Below are positions 13,754 to 21,606 of a stretch of 41,183 nucleotides of DNA, one piece after another. Position 1 is the first letter of the stretch, and each line of letters starts with the position of its first letter. The notes under the pieces are model-generated. The model was not told the DNA's origin and did no database searches. It saw only the letters and a list, made by a program, of their open reading frames with translations. A program made the translations under genes and the position numbers. Location of the stretch: the IMG/VR virus record IMGVR_UViG_3300030116_006853, positions 1-41,183 of that record; one strand, given 5' to 3'. This stretch comes from a virus.

Positions 13754-13782
13754 ATCGTATACTTATTTATGGCTATTGTCAA
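13754..13782 (-). promoter_or_regulatory. Minus-strand promoter for the endolysin unit
   Basis: On the minus strand, TTGACA (13782-13777) and TACGAT (13759-13754) are separated by 17 bp, with GATGGTGAG shortly before the ATG at 13735. The -35 is perfect, the -10 weak. Confidence 0.55.
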
Positions 13783-13786
13783 GTAT

Positions 13787-14011
13787 TTAGTTTAGATTAA
13801 TTGCATTTTGTATAGCTTCTTGTTCTGAATTACCAGTGACAGATGTATAGTAATCACTTACAAAACGACCATACTTATCTTGTTTTGTCATAAATATCTC
13901 TACTTCCCAGCAGTTTGTGTATTTATTCCAAGACAAGTGGAGAGTTTTATCGCCAATTTTCATTAGCTTTTGTTGCTCGTCCACAGCAATTATTTCAGGT
14001 TCGGCTACCAA
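13787..14011 (-). CDS. Hypothetical protein, 74 aa, TTG start
   Basis: The frame stays open up to 14086, but the upstream 25 codons cover a promoter and an AGGAGG site. I therefore place the start at the TTG at 14011-14009, with GGAGGAG eight bases before it. The 74-residue protein reads as beta-rich (MKIGDKTLHLSW, NCWEVEIFMTKQ) followed by a C-terminal helix (SEQEAIQNAINL). The longer reading would add a false membrane-like N-terminus. Function unknown. Confidence 0.6.
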   Translation of the reverse strand: MVAEPEIIAVDEQQKLMKIGDKTLHLSWNKYTNCWEVEIFMTKQDKYGRFVSDYYTSVTGNSEQEAIQNAINLN

Positions 14012-14042
14012 TCTAGCGTCTCCTCCTTTGTTACACACTATT

Positions 14043-14051
14043 ATTATAGCA
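14043..14051 (-). promoter_or_regulatory. Minus-strand extended -10 promoter
   Basis: On the minus strand this reads TGC-TATAAT, with a plausible -35 (TTACTA) 17 bp upstream at 14071-14066. Predicted start near 14036, leaving a short leader with AGGAGG before the TTG start. It is divergent from the promoter at 14080 and overlaps its upstream region. Confidence 0.65.
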
Positions 14052-14079
14052 TAATTTACAAAAAATAGTAAAAAATAGG

Positions 14080-14108
14080 TTGACAAACTAATAAATAGCT
14101 GTAATAAT
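14080..14108 (+). promoter_or_regulatory. Promoter for the helix-turn-helix-like gene
   Basis: TTGACA (14080-14085), a 17-bp spacer ending in TGT, then AATAAT (14103-14108). ATGGAGGATAATCA precedes the ATG at 14138. It is divergent from the promoter at 14043, only about 30 bp away, so shared control of both directions is possible. Confidence 0.65.
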
Positions 14109-14137
14109 TTGAAGATAAGATGAATGGAGGATAATCA

Positions 14138-14860
14138 ATGAAACCAACGCTTAATGAAGCTGATGTTTTATTTAGACGTTTTCCCGAAAAAACCCTTAGA
14201 CAATGGGCTGAGGACTGGGAAATGTCTCACGAAAATGTTCGATTAATGAAGATAAAACTGGGTTTACCAACTACTAAAAAGGTAAGTTATAACCCAGAGA
14301 TAGCAAGACAGATAGTTGAGTTTATAAGAGAAGGCAAAGGAACTATCAATACTGCAAGAACATATGAACACTACAATTTTGGTAAAGTAACATTCTTAAA
14401 TTGGATAAAAGAAAATCCATCACTAGCTAACGAAGTAAAGATGGCAGAAGAACAAGCTATGGAAAGAAAGCTTAATCCAACACATAAGAGATGTGCTACT
14501 ACAGGTGAATGGTTACCAGTATCAGAATTCTATAAAGATAAAAATACTTTAGATGGATATTCTGTGCGTAGTAAAAAGGTAGTAAAAGAAATGGCTAGAA
14601 AATATTACTACCAACGAAATGTAACAGTTCCAACTGTATCAGAGAAGATTTGTTCTGGTGTTCCAGAGCTAGGACCTATACCTGCAGAGTATTTTGCAAA
14701 AAATACAAGAAGTGCAACAGGTCTACAAACATACTCTAAAAAGTTTCAAGGTCTTTATCAAAAGTATTTAAGACAAAAAGATACTCAAAGTAACGCATTT
14801 GATATAGCTAAGCAGGAGACTCTTTCTTACTTCCAAGATTTAGGAATTACCCCCAAGTAG
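14138..14860 (+). CDS. Putative DNA-binding protein with degenerate zinc-finger region
   Basis: 240 residues. The N-terminus has two helix-turn-helix-like stretches: 17-42 (EKTLRQWAEDWEMSHENVRLMKIKLG) and about 56-92 (ARQIVEFIREGKGTINTA, TFLNWIKENPSL). Residues 117-160 (KRCATTGEWLPVSEFYKDKN, then DGYSVRSKKV and ARKYYYQRN) resemble a phage zinc module usually read as CxxCGe..lseFyk...DGy..xCkxC. Only one Cys (119) remains, so metal binding is probably lost. It has its own promoter and a strong terminator follows at 14889. A transcriptional regulator divergent from the lysis cassette is plausible. Probably a moron between head and neck genes. Confidence 0.65.
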   Translation: MKPTLNEADVLFRRFPEKTLRQWAEDWEMSHENVRLMKIKLGLPTTKKVSYNPEIARQIVEFIREGKGTINTARTYEHYNFGKVTFLNWIKENPSLANEVKMAEEQAMERKLNPTHKRCATTGEWLPVSEFYKDKNTLDGYSVRSKKVVKEMARKYYYQRNVTVPTVSEKICSGVPELGPIPAEYFAKNTRSATGLQTYSKKFQGLYQKYLRQKDTQSNAFDIAKQETLSYFQDLGITPK

Positions 14861-14888
14861 TACTAAAGTGGAGTAAGGAGTGGCACTA

Positions 14889-14917
14889 AAAGCCCCCTCT
14901 TCGGAGGGGGTTTTTTA
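14889..14917 (+). terminator. Strong rho-independent terminator
   Basis: CCCCCTC-TTCG-GAGGGGG (14893-14910) flanked by AAAAG and TTTTTT. It ends the regulator gene. A promoter follows at once. Confidence 0.9.
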
Positions 14918-14918
14918 T

Positions 14919-14927
14919 TGGTATAAT
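14919..14927 (+). promoter_or_regulatory. Extended -10 promoter, leaderless neck operon
   Basis: TGG-TATAAT ends 6 nt before the ATG at 14934 and lies directly after the terminator T-run, so no room exists for a leader. It likely drives the whole neck and tail operon. Confidence 0.75.
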
Positions 14928-14933
14928 ATCAGT

Positions 14934-15275
14934 ATGCCTAAGGTACCAACATCTTTGTTAAATGAAACTATATCAATACAATCATTATCTGGTTCTGCTG
15001 TTGATGATAGAGGTCTATCTACATCAACTTATGGTTCAGGAACATCAGTAGAAGCAAGAGTAATAGAACTAGGTGGATTTATTGAGACAGAAGATGAAGG
15101 AAGAACAGAAGTAAACGAAGAATTAAAAGTAATTATACCTGCATCTACAAGTGTATCTATGGCAGATAGAGTCGTTTTGAATTCAACTAATTACAATATT
15201 AGAAATATAAAATCTGTAAAAGATAGATTTGGTAATGAGTTCTATAAAGAGTTAAGAATAGACTCAGGTTACTAA
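14934..15275 (+). CDS. Head closure / head-tail adaptor protein
   Basis: The frame stays open from a GTG at 14880, but that stretch contains a terminator and a promoter, so I start at the ATG at 14934 (113 aa). The sequence LNETISIQSLSGSAVDDRGLSTSTYGSGTSVEARV and the beta strands ELKVIIPA, DRVVLNSTNYNIRNIKSV are those of phage head-closure proteins of the SPP1 gp16/HK97 gp7 group, which plug the connector after packaging. It overlaps the next gene by one base. Confidence 0.75.
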   Translation: MPKVPTSLLNETISIQSLSGSAVDDRGLSTSTYGSGTSVEARVIELGGFIETEDEGRTEVNEELKVIIPASTSVSMADRVVLNSTNYNIRNIKSVKDRFGNEFYKELRIDSGY

Positions 15276-16225
15276 TGGCTATCAAAGAAGTTCAAAGGTC
15301 TTTAAGAACAGGACGTAAAGTTGCTAGAGGTTTCGCTGGTGCAAACAAAAGATATGCAACAGAGAGAATAAAAAAAGTACAAGACCTTAGAACATTTTTT
15401 TATGAATATTCTTTATTCGTAGGTGACTTGAGGTCTATTCCCGGAACTCCAAATATTGGCGGTGCAACAAGGAGTGCATTTCTAAAAGCTGGACGTTTAC
15501 TTGGTGATGCAAAAGCTATTTCAAATACACTAGGTGCTTTACAAGATGGATTTGATAGTGGAGACTTTGCAAGTTCTGGTGAAAGATTTTTCAGAAGAGC
15601 AGGTGGTAGATTGACTGGTAAAGCACTAGGAGCTATTCCCGGACAAAATATTTTTGCTCGTGCAGCAAGGTCAGGTGTTGGTGCTAATGCTCAGGCAGAA
15701 TTTGATAAATTTACAAAACAATTATTTAGACCAGCTCCTGCAGGAAGCAAAGCCCTAATAAAAACTTTTGCAGAAGTTAACTTTCAAGGATTATCAAGAG
15801 AAAGAAAACTTCAAAAAATTATTGAAATGGTTACCGAAGATATTGCAAGAAACGCATATAGCTTGACTCCTGTAAAAACAGGACAACTTAGAGGTTCTTT
15901 AAAAACTACTCTCAAAAGAGAAAAAGTTAAAGGTGGTTCAATACCAATAGGTAAAGCAAGCATTGGTGGGCCCGGTATAGATTACGCACAAAAAATTGAA
16001 TATGGAGAAGGGCCGGGATTCAATGTTGGTGCTGCTCATGTTTTGAAATATTTTCCTCAAGCCCCTACTGAAGCAATGCAACTTAGAAGTAGCAAAGTGA
16101 ATAGAAGAGCAGTAAACGCCAAGTCAGGTAAGGGTGCTATGATGAGAAAAGGTGCTGTCATAGCAATCAATAGATTAAAATCTATGGGCTTAGGCTCTGT
16201 AAGAATACCAAAGGTTAGTGAATAA
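15275..16225 (+). CDS. HK97 gp10-like neck/tail completion protein
   Basis: 316 residues. The C-terminal half has the gp10 signature: DIARNAYSLTPVKTGQLRGSLKTTL, then GPGIDYAQKIEYGEGP. These proteins sit at the head-tail interface and complete the tail. The N-terminal 150 residues are an extension of basic, helical and Gly/Arg-rich character (RSLRTGRKVARGFAGANKR) not usual for gp10 (about 110-170 aa). ATG at 15275 overlaps the upstream stop. Confidence 0.75.
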   Translation: MAIKEVQRSLRTGRKVARGFAGANKRYATERIKKVQDLRTFFYEYSLFVGDLRSIPGTPNIGGATRSAFLKAGRLLGDAKAISNTLGALQDGFDSGDFASSGERFFRRAGGRLTGKALGAIPGQNIFARAARSGVGANAQAEFDKFTKQLFRPAPAGSKALIKTFAEVNFQGLSRERKLQKIIEMVTEDIARNAYSLTPVKTGQLRGSLKTTLKREKVKGGSIPIGKASIGGPGIDYAQKIEYGEGPGFNVGAAHVLKYFPQAPTEAMQLRSSKVNRRAVNAKSGKGAMMRKGAVIAINRLKSMGLGSVRIPKVSE

Positions 16226-16680
16226 TGGTACAACAATTACCTGACGCAGAAGTATTATTTCGTACTTGGGCGTTAGCTCAATCAGAAATATCATCTTTAG
16301 TTGGAACAAGAATTGCAACAAGATTACCAAATGGAGGAACTTTACCTTTTTTAGTTGTCGCTCAACTTGGTGGAGCACCAAGTGCAGATGAAGCATTAAT
16401 TTACGAAGCAAATTTATTTATAGATGCCTATGGTGGAAAATATGGAAGCACAGGAACTAAAGGACAACCTGATTATGCATCTGCATATGATTTAGCAGCA
16501 AAAACAATAGCAAACACTTTTGACTTTACAACTCCAAGAAAATATACAAGCTCGGGTGGGGAAGTAGGAACTATACATGGTTTCTTTTCTCAATCAGGCC
16601 CTACAAGGATAGAAGAACCAGAGCTCGGTTTAGCCCGCTATAATATAGAAGTAGTAATGATATATGGAGCAAGTACATGA
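16225..16680 (+). CDS. Tail terminator-like protein
   Basis: 151 residues. The order after gp10 and before the tail tube gene, together with the fold pattern (LPDAEVLFRTWALAQSEISSLVGTRIATRLP, then PFLVVAQLGG and YEANLFIDAYGG), fits a tail terminator, which caps the tube and joins it to the head. Conserved-site evidence is limited, so the call rests on size, order and pattern. It overlaps the next gene by 4 bp (ATGA). Confidence 0.65.
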   Translation: MVQQLPDAEVLFRTWALAQSEISSLVGTRIATRLPNGGTLPFLVVAQLGGAPSADEALIYEANLFIDAYGGKYGSTGTKGQPDYASAYDLAAKTIANTFDFTTPRKYTSSGGEVGTIHGFFSQSGPTRIEEPELGLARYNIEVVMIYGAST

Positions 16681-16955
16681 AAAATGTAAAATTGAATCCT
16701 TTCATAAGACAGTTTGACGCCATTAGGGACGAAAAACTGGATATTATTTTTGACAGTAAAAACTGGATAGAAGTAAAAGAATCTGATTGGAAAAGACTTT
16801 CTGAGTCACAAACCAAGCAGGGTGATGTAATGCTTCCAACATTTATTGTTGAAGGTGAAAGTATGGGAGAAGTTAAAAATGTTTCTTCTCAAAAAGAAGA
16901 GATTGATAGCGATGAGGAATGGTACGGTACCGATACAGTAGAAGAAGAAGAGTGA
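16677..16955 (+). CDS. Hypothetical protein, 92 aa
   Basis: Starts in ATGA overlap with the terminator-like gene. It is charged, with an acidic C-terminus (DSDEEWYGTDTVEEEE) and a central WIEVKESDWKRLSE. No family recognised. In phages a small gene often stands here between tail terminator and tube genes; its role is unknown. Confidence 0.6.
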   Translation: MKNVKLNPFIRQFDAIRDEKLDIIFDSKNWIEVKESDWKRLSESQTKQGDVMLPTFIVEGESMGEVKNVSSQKEEIDSDEEWYGTDTVEEEE

Positions 16956-16988
16956 CAAACTTTTCAAAAGTATAGGTAGGTAAATTAA

Positions 16989-17588
16989 ATGGCTAAAAGT
17001 ATAACAGAAGTTATCTTAGGAACAGGAACATTATTTGTTGCCAGTGAAACGGATATAAATGCAGGAACTGCTACATTTCCGTCAACTCCAGCAGATACTC
17101 CATCAGCTTCCTATTGGGATGACATTGGTTTTTCTGAAGGTGGATTTTCATTAGAGTATGATAAAACTTTCGAAGATGTCATTGTCGCAGAAGAGATTGA
17201 CCCTATTAAGACAATCAAAACTGCCCAAGAAGTAAGAATCACAGGTGAGTTAGCACAAGCATCTTTAAGAAATTTAAAGTTTGCTATGGCTGGTGGTACA
17301 ACCTCAGCAAGCACTCCAAGTTCTGGATTCACAACATTAACTCCTCCATCAACTGACAATTTCGAAGAAAAGTCATTGTTGTTAAGAGTTAATGCTCCGG
17401 GAAATGATGAAGCAGGAACTGCAAAGACAAGAGATGTTCAAGTTCCTCGTGCAGTTAACGTTGGTGCGTTCTCAATGGTTCATGCAAAAGCACCTCAAAA
17501 GGTGACCATAACAGTTGAGTATAAAGTGTTAAAACCTAACACTGGTGCTCCATTTGCACAAATATTTAAAATTATTGACACAGACTAG
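16989..17588 (+). CDS. Major tail tube protein
   Basis: 199 residues, beta-rich and Cys-free, just before the tail chaperone pair: the canonical place of the tube subunit. Features: EVILGTGTLFVASETDINAG, SEGGFSLEYDKTFEDVIVAEEIDPIKTIKTAQEVRITGELAQ (domain-swapped strand style of tube proteins), and the end strand KVTITVEYKVLKPNTG. The length is typical. GGTAGGTAAATTAA precedes the ATG. Confidence 0.8.
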   Translation: MAKSITEVILGTGTLFVASETDINAGTATFPSTPADTPSASYWDDIGFSEGGFSLEYDKTFEDVIVAEEIDPIKTIKTAQEVRITGELAQASLRNLKFAMAGGTTSASTPSSGFTTLTPPSTDNFEEKSLLLRVNAPGNDEAGTAKTRDVQVPRAVNVGAFSMVHAKAPQKVTITVEYKVLKPNTGAPFAQIFKIIDTD

Positions 17589-17618
17589 TCAATAGAAATT
17601 AACGATTAGGAGGTAAGT

Positions 17619-17960
17619 ATGTCAGAATTTAAAGATTTTGACGAGGCGGTGAATGAAGCCGACGACAAAAAGTTATCTTTCAAGGTAGCTGGTAAAGTGT
17701 ACGAAGCACCAAGTCAGCTACCTGCGAAAGTAGTGTTAACCCAATTAAAGTTAACAAATGAAGAAGGTGGCATAGAGCAAAGAGACCTTGGAGATTGGTT
17801 AGAAGCTTTGTTAGGCGAAAAAATCTATAAGGATATGTTGGACAACAATGTAAGTTGGACACAGCTCGAGCAAGTTCTAAATTATTTGTTAGAAGAATAT
17901 GGGGTTATTCCAAAACAGACTGAAGAAGTCGAAGGGGGAGAAGAAGAAGACCCAAAATAA
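17619..17960 (+). CDS. Tail assembly chaperone, short form (G-like)
   Basis: 113 residues, AGGAGG before the ATG. A small acidic protein (DFDEAVNEADDKKLSFKVAGKVYEAP) of the usual size for the G chaperone that coats the tape measure during tail assembly. Its last codons are GAC-CCA-AAA-TAA, and CCCAAAA is a slippery heptamer leading to the longer G-T product. The neighbours, tube gene before and tape measure after, make the role firm. Confidence 0.85.
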   Translation: MSEFKDFDEAVNEADDKKLSFKVAGKVYEAPSQLPAKVVLTQLKLTNEEGGIEQRDLGDWLEALLGEKIYKDMLDNNVSWTQLEQVLNYLLEEYGVIPKQTEEVEGGEEEDPK

Positions 17961-18232
17961 ATATTACTTATGGTGATATTATAAAAAGATGGCCTGCTGT
18001 CGAAGCAGACTTCTTAAGGTTCTACAACATTCAACCCTTAGAAATTTCTTGGAGATTATTTAAAAATCTCATATTTAGTCTTGTATCAGAAGAATCCTCA
18101 TTTTATGCCCCTTACATGAAAGAATTGTATGAGGATATGAAAAAAGAATACTCAGAAAAAGAATTAGAAACTCCCAAAGTTCAAGTATCTCTTGAAGACG
18201 CAATGAAAGATTTAGGTATGTCTAATGGCTGA
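17619..18232 (+). CDS. Tail assembly chaperone, -1 frameshift form (G-T)
   Basis: A -1 slip on CCCAAAA (17951-17957) bypasses the stop at 17958 and opens 91 further codons (17957-18232) with no stop until the TGA that overlaps the tape measure start. Total about 204 residues. The T part (IIKRWPAVEADFLRFYNIQ, ISWRLFKNLIFSLVSEES) has the 'Df.r.Y...WR.l..Li' look of T domains. No start codon with a ribosome site heads this frame, so frameshifting is the natural reading. The 276-bp stretch would otherwise be an empty gap in a compact operon. Confidence 0.85.
17933..17957 (+). promoter_or_regulatory. Programmed -1 frameshift signal, dnaX-like
   Basis: AGGGGGAG (17933-17940) lies 10 nt upstream of the slippery C-CCA-AAA heptamer. 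This matches the internal Shine-Dalgarno spacing that stimulates -1 shifting in dnaX. A small hairpin at 17994-18008 lies 36 nt downstream, too far for the usual stimulator. Confidence 0.75.
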
Positions 18233-21200
18233 CGGTCAGGTAGTAATTGACGTACTTGCGGATTTTAGTAAAGCTACTAGAAATATTGCTGCAGGTACAA
18301 CAAAAATTGCAAAAGATGTAAGTAAAGGAATAGCAGGACCTTTAAACTCTGTTGTAAATGTCGCAGCTGTTGGAATTATTGCTGGTGTTGCAGTTGGTTT
18401 GACTGCAGGTGCAAGAGCAGCAATAGAATTCGAAGATTCATTTGCATTAGTAAAGAAAACTATGGCTGATGTTGAAGACCCAATGGTTTTTAAAGAGATA
18501 GCTAGTGATTTACAAACATTAGCTACACAGATACCAGTTAGGTCTGCTGAGTTAGCACAATTAGCTTCTGTAGCTGGACAATTAGGTGTAAGAGCAGAAG
18601 ATGTTGCACAGTTTGTTGATGTTACAGGTAAATTATCTGTTGCTACTAACTTAACAGGAACACAAGCAGCTACATCTCTTGCAAGATTCTTAAATGTAAC
18701 AAATCAAACTACAGATACTGTTGGAAAATTTGGTTCTGTTTTGGTAGAACTTGGTAACAATGTTGCAGCAAATGAATCAGAAATAATATTATTAGCACAG
18801 AATTTTGGTGCAACGGGTACTATTGCTGGTTTGTCTGCAGAAGATATATTAGCGTTTTCTGCAGCAACCAGAGAAACAGGTGTTCAGGCTGCAGCAGGTT
18901 CGACAGCATTAGGAAAATTCTTTATGAACTTATCAGATGCAGCAAAATTAGGTGGTGATAAATTAGAAACTTTTGCAACAACTGCAGGAATGTCTGTTGC
19001 CGAATTTAGAAAACTAGCCGAAGAAGATGTAGCATCTGCTGCACAAGCTTTCCTTGAAGGACTAAACGGTATTTCAGCAGCAGGGGAATCTGTTACACCA
19101 GTTCTTACTGAATTAGGTCTTAATAATGTCAGAACAGCTCGTTCTCTTTTGTCTTTAGCAAATAACTCTGAAGGTTTAGCTGAGGCATTATCTTTAGCAA
19201 GAAAAGAGGCAGTAGAACAAAATGCTTTGAATAAAGAGGCAGAAACAAGATTCGAGACTGTCGCACAAAAAGTAAATCAAGTTAAATCAACATTTAATGT
19301 TTTCTTACAACAGCTAGGTGAAGGTTTTCTACCATTGATTAGTAAAGTCTTAGATGGTGTAATTAATTTTACAAAAGGCCTTGTTGGTTTAGTCAGAGGT
19401 TTTAAAGAGTTAGGAAATGCAGCAAGAGTATTTTTATCTGCAGGTGCTATAGGAACTGTTGTCAAAGCATTTATGAATTTAGGAAAATTTGCAGCACAAA
19501 ATGCAGAAAGATTTCCTAGATTGACAAAAGTCCTTGCAGGTGCAGGTAATGCTTTTAAAACATTAGGAAGATTCGTAAAAATAGCGGCGGGTCCATTAAT
19601 AGCCATTGCAGCAGCTATAGGTGGAATTATGAAGATAGGAAAACTGCAAGGCAGATTTGATGATTTTAATCAAACAGTAGACCAAACAACAAACTCTATA
19701 AAAGAATTGACATCAGGTGGTGAAGAGTTTGCTGAGGTTTTCAATGAAGAAGTTCTTAAAGGTATAGCAGAAGGGTTGCCTGAATCTATTTCAGAAGGAG
19801 TAATGGAAGGGATACAGTCAGGAAAAATCACAGAAGCAGGTATAGAATCAGCAGTAGAATTTGCAGATGCTTTATCTTCAGAAACAGTTAATGCTTTACG
19901 AAATGCTGTAGATGTTGGAGATTTAGTAAAAGGTACTGATAATCTCAAAGAAATAGAAAAAGTAATTGAAGGTATAAGAGCAGATGGATTAGAGGATGAG
20001 TTTTCAGAGGTTTTATCACTTTCTGAAGAAATTAAAGTTGCTTTAGAAAACGGCAATGATGAACATAGCGAAACAGTAAAATTTCTTAGAAATCAAATAG
20101 CTTTACAACTTTCTTTTATTGAAGGTCAGAGAAATCAAATAGATGCTGCTGTTGAACTAAGAAAAGCTTTGATAGAGGCTTTTGGTATAGAACTTTTTGC
20201 AGAAGGATTTATGAAGGGAGTACTTGATGATTTAGAGTCAATGGAAGAATTTCTTAGTTCAGGAAGAATACCTAAAAATGTACAAGCTGTAATAGATGAA
20301 TTTGGTCTATTTAAAAAAGAGGTAAAAGATATTGTTGACCCAATGGAAAGAATTGTTGAGACTACTAAAAAATTACAAGAACAAGTTGATGCATTATTTA
20401 AGCCAGCAGAATTAGAATTTGCAAAACAATTAGCACAATTTGATTTAACAGAAGCTATTGAAGAACAAAATGAATTAATACAAGAAGAACTTGATTTAAG
20501 AGAGGAAGCTCTTGACCTAACTGAAGAACTTACTGAATTAGAGAGCAAACAAGTAGAAACTGCTGAAGAATTAGCAGAGCAACAAGAATTAGTAAATGAA
20601 GCCCTTGAAATTGAACAAAGATTAAGAGATGGGATGGCTCTTACTGCTAATCAGCAGCTTCAAAGAGAAAAACTTCGTAAAGATAGAAGAAGAGTTGAAT
20701 TAGCAGCTCAGCAAGGTTCACTTGAATTTGCAGACTTAGAACTCCTTGCTCTTGATGAAAAAATTACAGCCATAGAAGATTCAGCTGTTACACAAGCTGA
20801 TGCTGATGAAAAAAGAGCCAAAGCTCTAGCTATTACTGAAAAAGCTCAAGAAAGAAGACAAAAAGATATTGAGAATGTTGAAAAAAGAAGAGTTGAAATA
20901 AATGAAAGACTTGCTGAATTACCAAGAGACCAAGTAGAAGCTTCTAAAGCTGTGCTTGACGCACAAAAAGCTATTGTTGATGCAAACATTGCAGTAGCTG
21001 CTTCTTTTACACAATTATCAAGTGTAACTCAACAAAATATGGTAGCTATGGCAAAATCTTTAGGTATACCAGTAGGTCCTCTTAATAATTTATTTAATGC
21101 TGCAAAATCTTACTTCAATTTTCTTCCATCTCTTGGAGGTATCACTCCACAAGCAATAAGTGCACCATCACTTGCAGAACAGGTAAAAGCATCATTTAAT

Positions 21201-21488
21201 CAAATTACAAAATTTAAACCCGGAGCAAGAGCTATGGGAGGTTCAGTAAAACCAAGTCAAAATTATGTTGTTGGTGAAAGAGGACCTGAAATGCTTAAAA
21301 TGTTCCCGGGTGGTGGTGGATATGTTACACCAATGGGAGAAGGTGCTGGTATGAATCAAACTAATAATTTAAATCTTAATATTACAGGATTGCCTACTGA
21401 CCCTATAGCAGCTAGAAGGATAGCACAAAATATTCAAAGAGAGCTTAACAAATTATCAAAGGATGGAAGAAGTGGTGTTGTTAGATAA
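18225..21488 (+). CDS. Tail tape measure protein
   Basis: 1087 residues. The N-terminal part includes a hydrophobic segment (VVNVAAVGIIAGVAVGLTAG, about 40-62) and a TP901-type core (SFALVKKTMADVEDP, LATQIPVRSAELAQLASVAGQLG, VTGKLSVATNLTG). A second hydrophobic stretch lies near 440-470. Residues about 690-910 are strongly coiled coil (EEQNELIQEELDLREEALDL). The end has QNYVVGERGPEMLKMFPGGG, common in tape measures. At 0.15 nm per residue it predicts a tail of about 160 nm, hence a siphovirus. The start overlaps the stop of the G-T frame. Confidence 0.95.
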   Translation: MADGQVVIDVLADFSKATRNIAAGTTKIAKDVSKGIAGPLNSVVNVAAVGIIAGVAVGLTAGARAAIEFEDSFALVKKTMADVEDPMVFKEIASDLQTLATQIPVRSAELAQLASVAGQLGVRAEDVAQFVDVTGKLSVATNLTGTQAATSLARFLNVTNQTTDTVGKFGSVLVELGNNVAANESEIILLAQNFGATGTIAGLSAEDILAFSAATRETGVQAAAGSTALGKFFMNLSDAAKLGGDKLETFATTAGMSVAEFRKLAEEDVASAAQAFLEGLNGISAAGESVTPVLTELGLNNVRTARSLLSLANNSEGLAEALSLARKEAVEQNALNKEAETRFETVAQKVNQVKSTFNVFLQQLGEGFLPLISKVLDGVINFTKGLVGLVRGFKELGNAARVFLSAGAIGTVVKAFMNLGKFAAQNAERFPRLTKVLAGAGNAFKTLGRFVKIAAGPLIAIAAAIGGIMKIGKLQGRFDDFNQTVDQTTNSIKELTSGGEEFAEVFNEEVLKGIAEGLPESISEGVMEGIQSGKITEAGIESAVEFADALSSETVNALRNAVDVGDLVKGTDNLKEIEKVIEGIRADGLEDEFSEVLSLSEEIKVALENGNDEHSETVKFLRNQIALQLSFIEGQRNQIDAAVELRKALIEAFGIELFAEGFMKGVLDDLESMEEFLSSGRIPKNVQAVIDEFGLFKKEVKDIVDPMERIVETTKKLQEQVDALFKPAELEFAKQLAQFDLTEAIEEQNELIQEELDLREEALDLTEELTELESKQVETAEELAEQQELVNEALEIEQRLRDGMALTANQQLQREKLRKDRRRVELAAQQGSLEFADLELLALDEKITAIEDSAVTQADADEKRAKALAITEKAQERRQKDIENVEKRRVEINERLAELPRDQVEASKAVLDAQKAIVDANIAVAASFTQLSSVTQQNMVAMAKSLGIPVGPLNNLFNAAKSYFNFLPSLGGITPQAISAPSLAEQVKASFNQITKFKPGARAMGGSVKPSQNYVVGERGPEMLKMFPGGGGYVTPMGEGAGMNQTNNLNLNITGLPTDPIAARRIAQNIQRELNKLSKDGRSGVVR

Positions 21489-21504
21489 TAAATCAACAGA
21501 CAAT

Positions 21505-21606
21505 ATGGTAAGGTGCGAAGCTTACAATTGTTCACATTACTTTTATCAAATGCCTGAAAGAAAATACAGGTATTGTCCTGAATGTGTAAAAAAGGATATG
21601 TGTTGA
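21505..21606 (+). CDS. Cys-rich zinc-type microprotein, 33 aa
   Basis: ATG at 21505. Cys4-x4-Cys9 and Cys24-x2-Cys27, with a terminal Cys33 and His11, in 33 residues: a small zinc (or possibly Fe-S) knuckle. The stop TGA overlaps the TTG start of the ferredoxin (TTGA), so the two would be coupled. No Shine-Dalgarno sequence is seen. It sits between tape measure and ferredoxin, exactly where the lambda order has tail tip genes. Role unknown; help in loading or anchoring the ferredoxin is speculation. Confidence 0.5.
   Translation: MVRCEAYNCSHYFYQMPERKYRYCPECVKKDMC

Noticed and set aside
14012-14086. N-terminal membrane segment of the 13787 protein
   Set aside because: The stretch contains a TGC-TATAAT promoter and an AGGAGG site on the same strand, so it is untranslated; the TTG at 14011 is the better start.
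14880-14933. GTG-started extension of the head closure protein
   Set aside because: It would be translated through a terminator hairpin, its T-run and a promoter.
17994-18008. Hairpin as stimulator of the -1 frameshift
   Set aside because: It lies 36 nt after the slippery site, much farther than the usual 5-9 nt; the upstream Shine-Dalgarno-like element is the better candidate.
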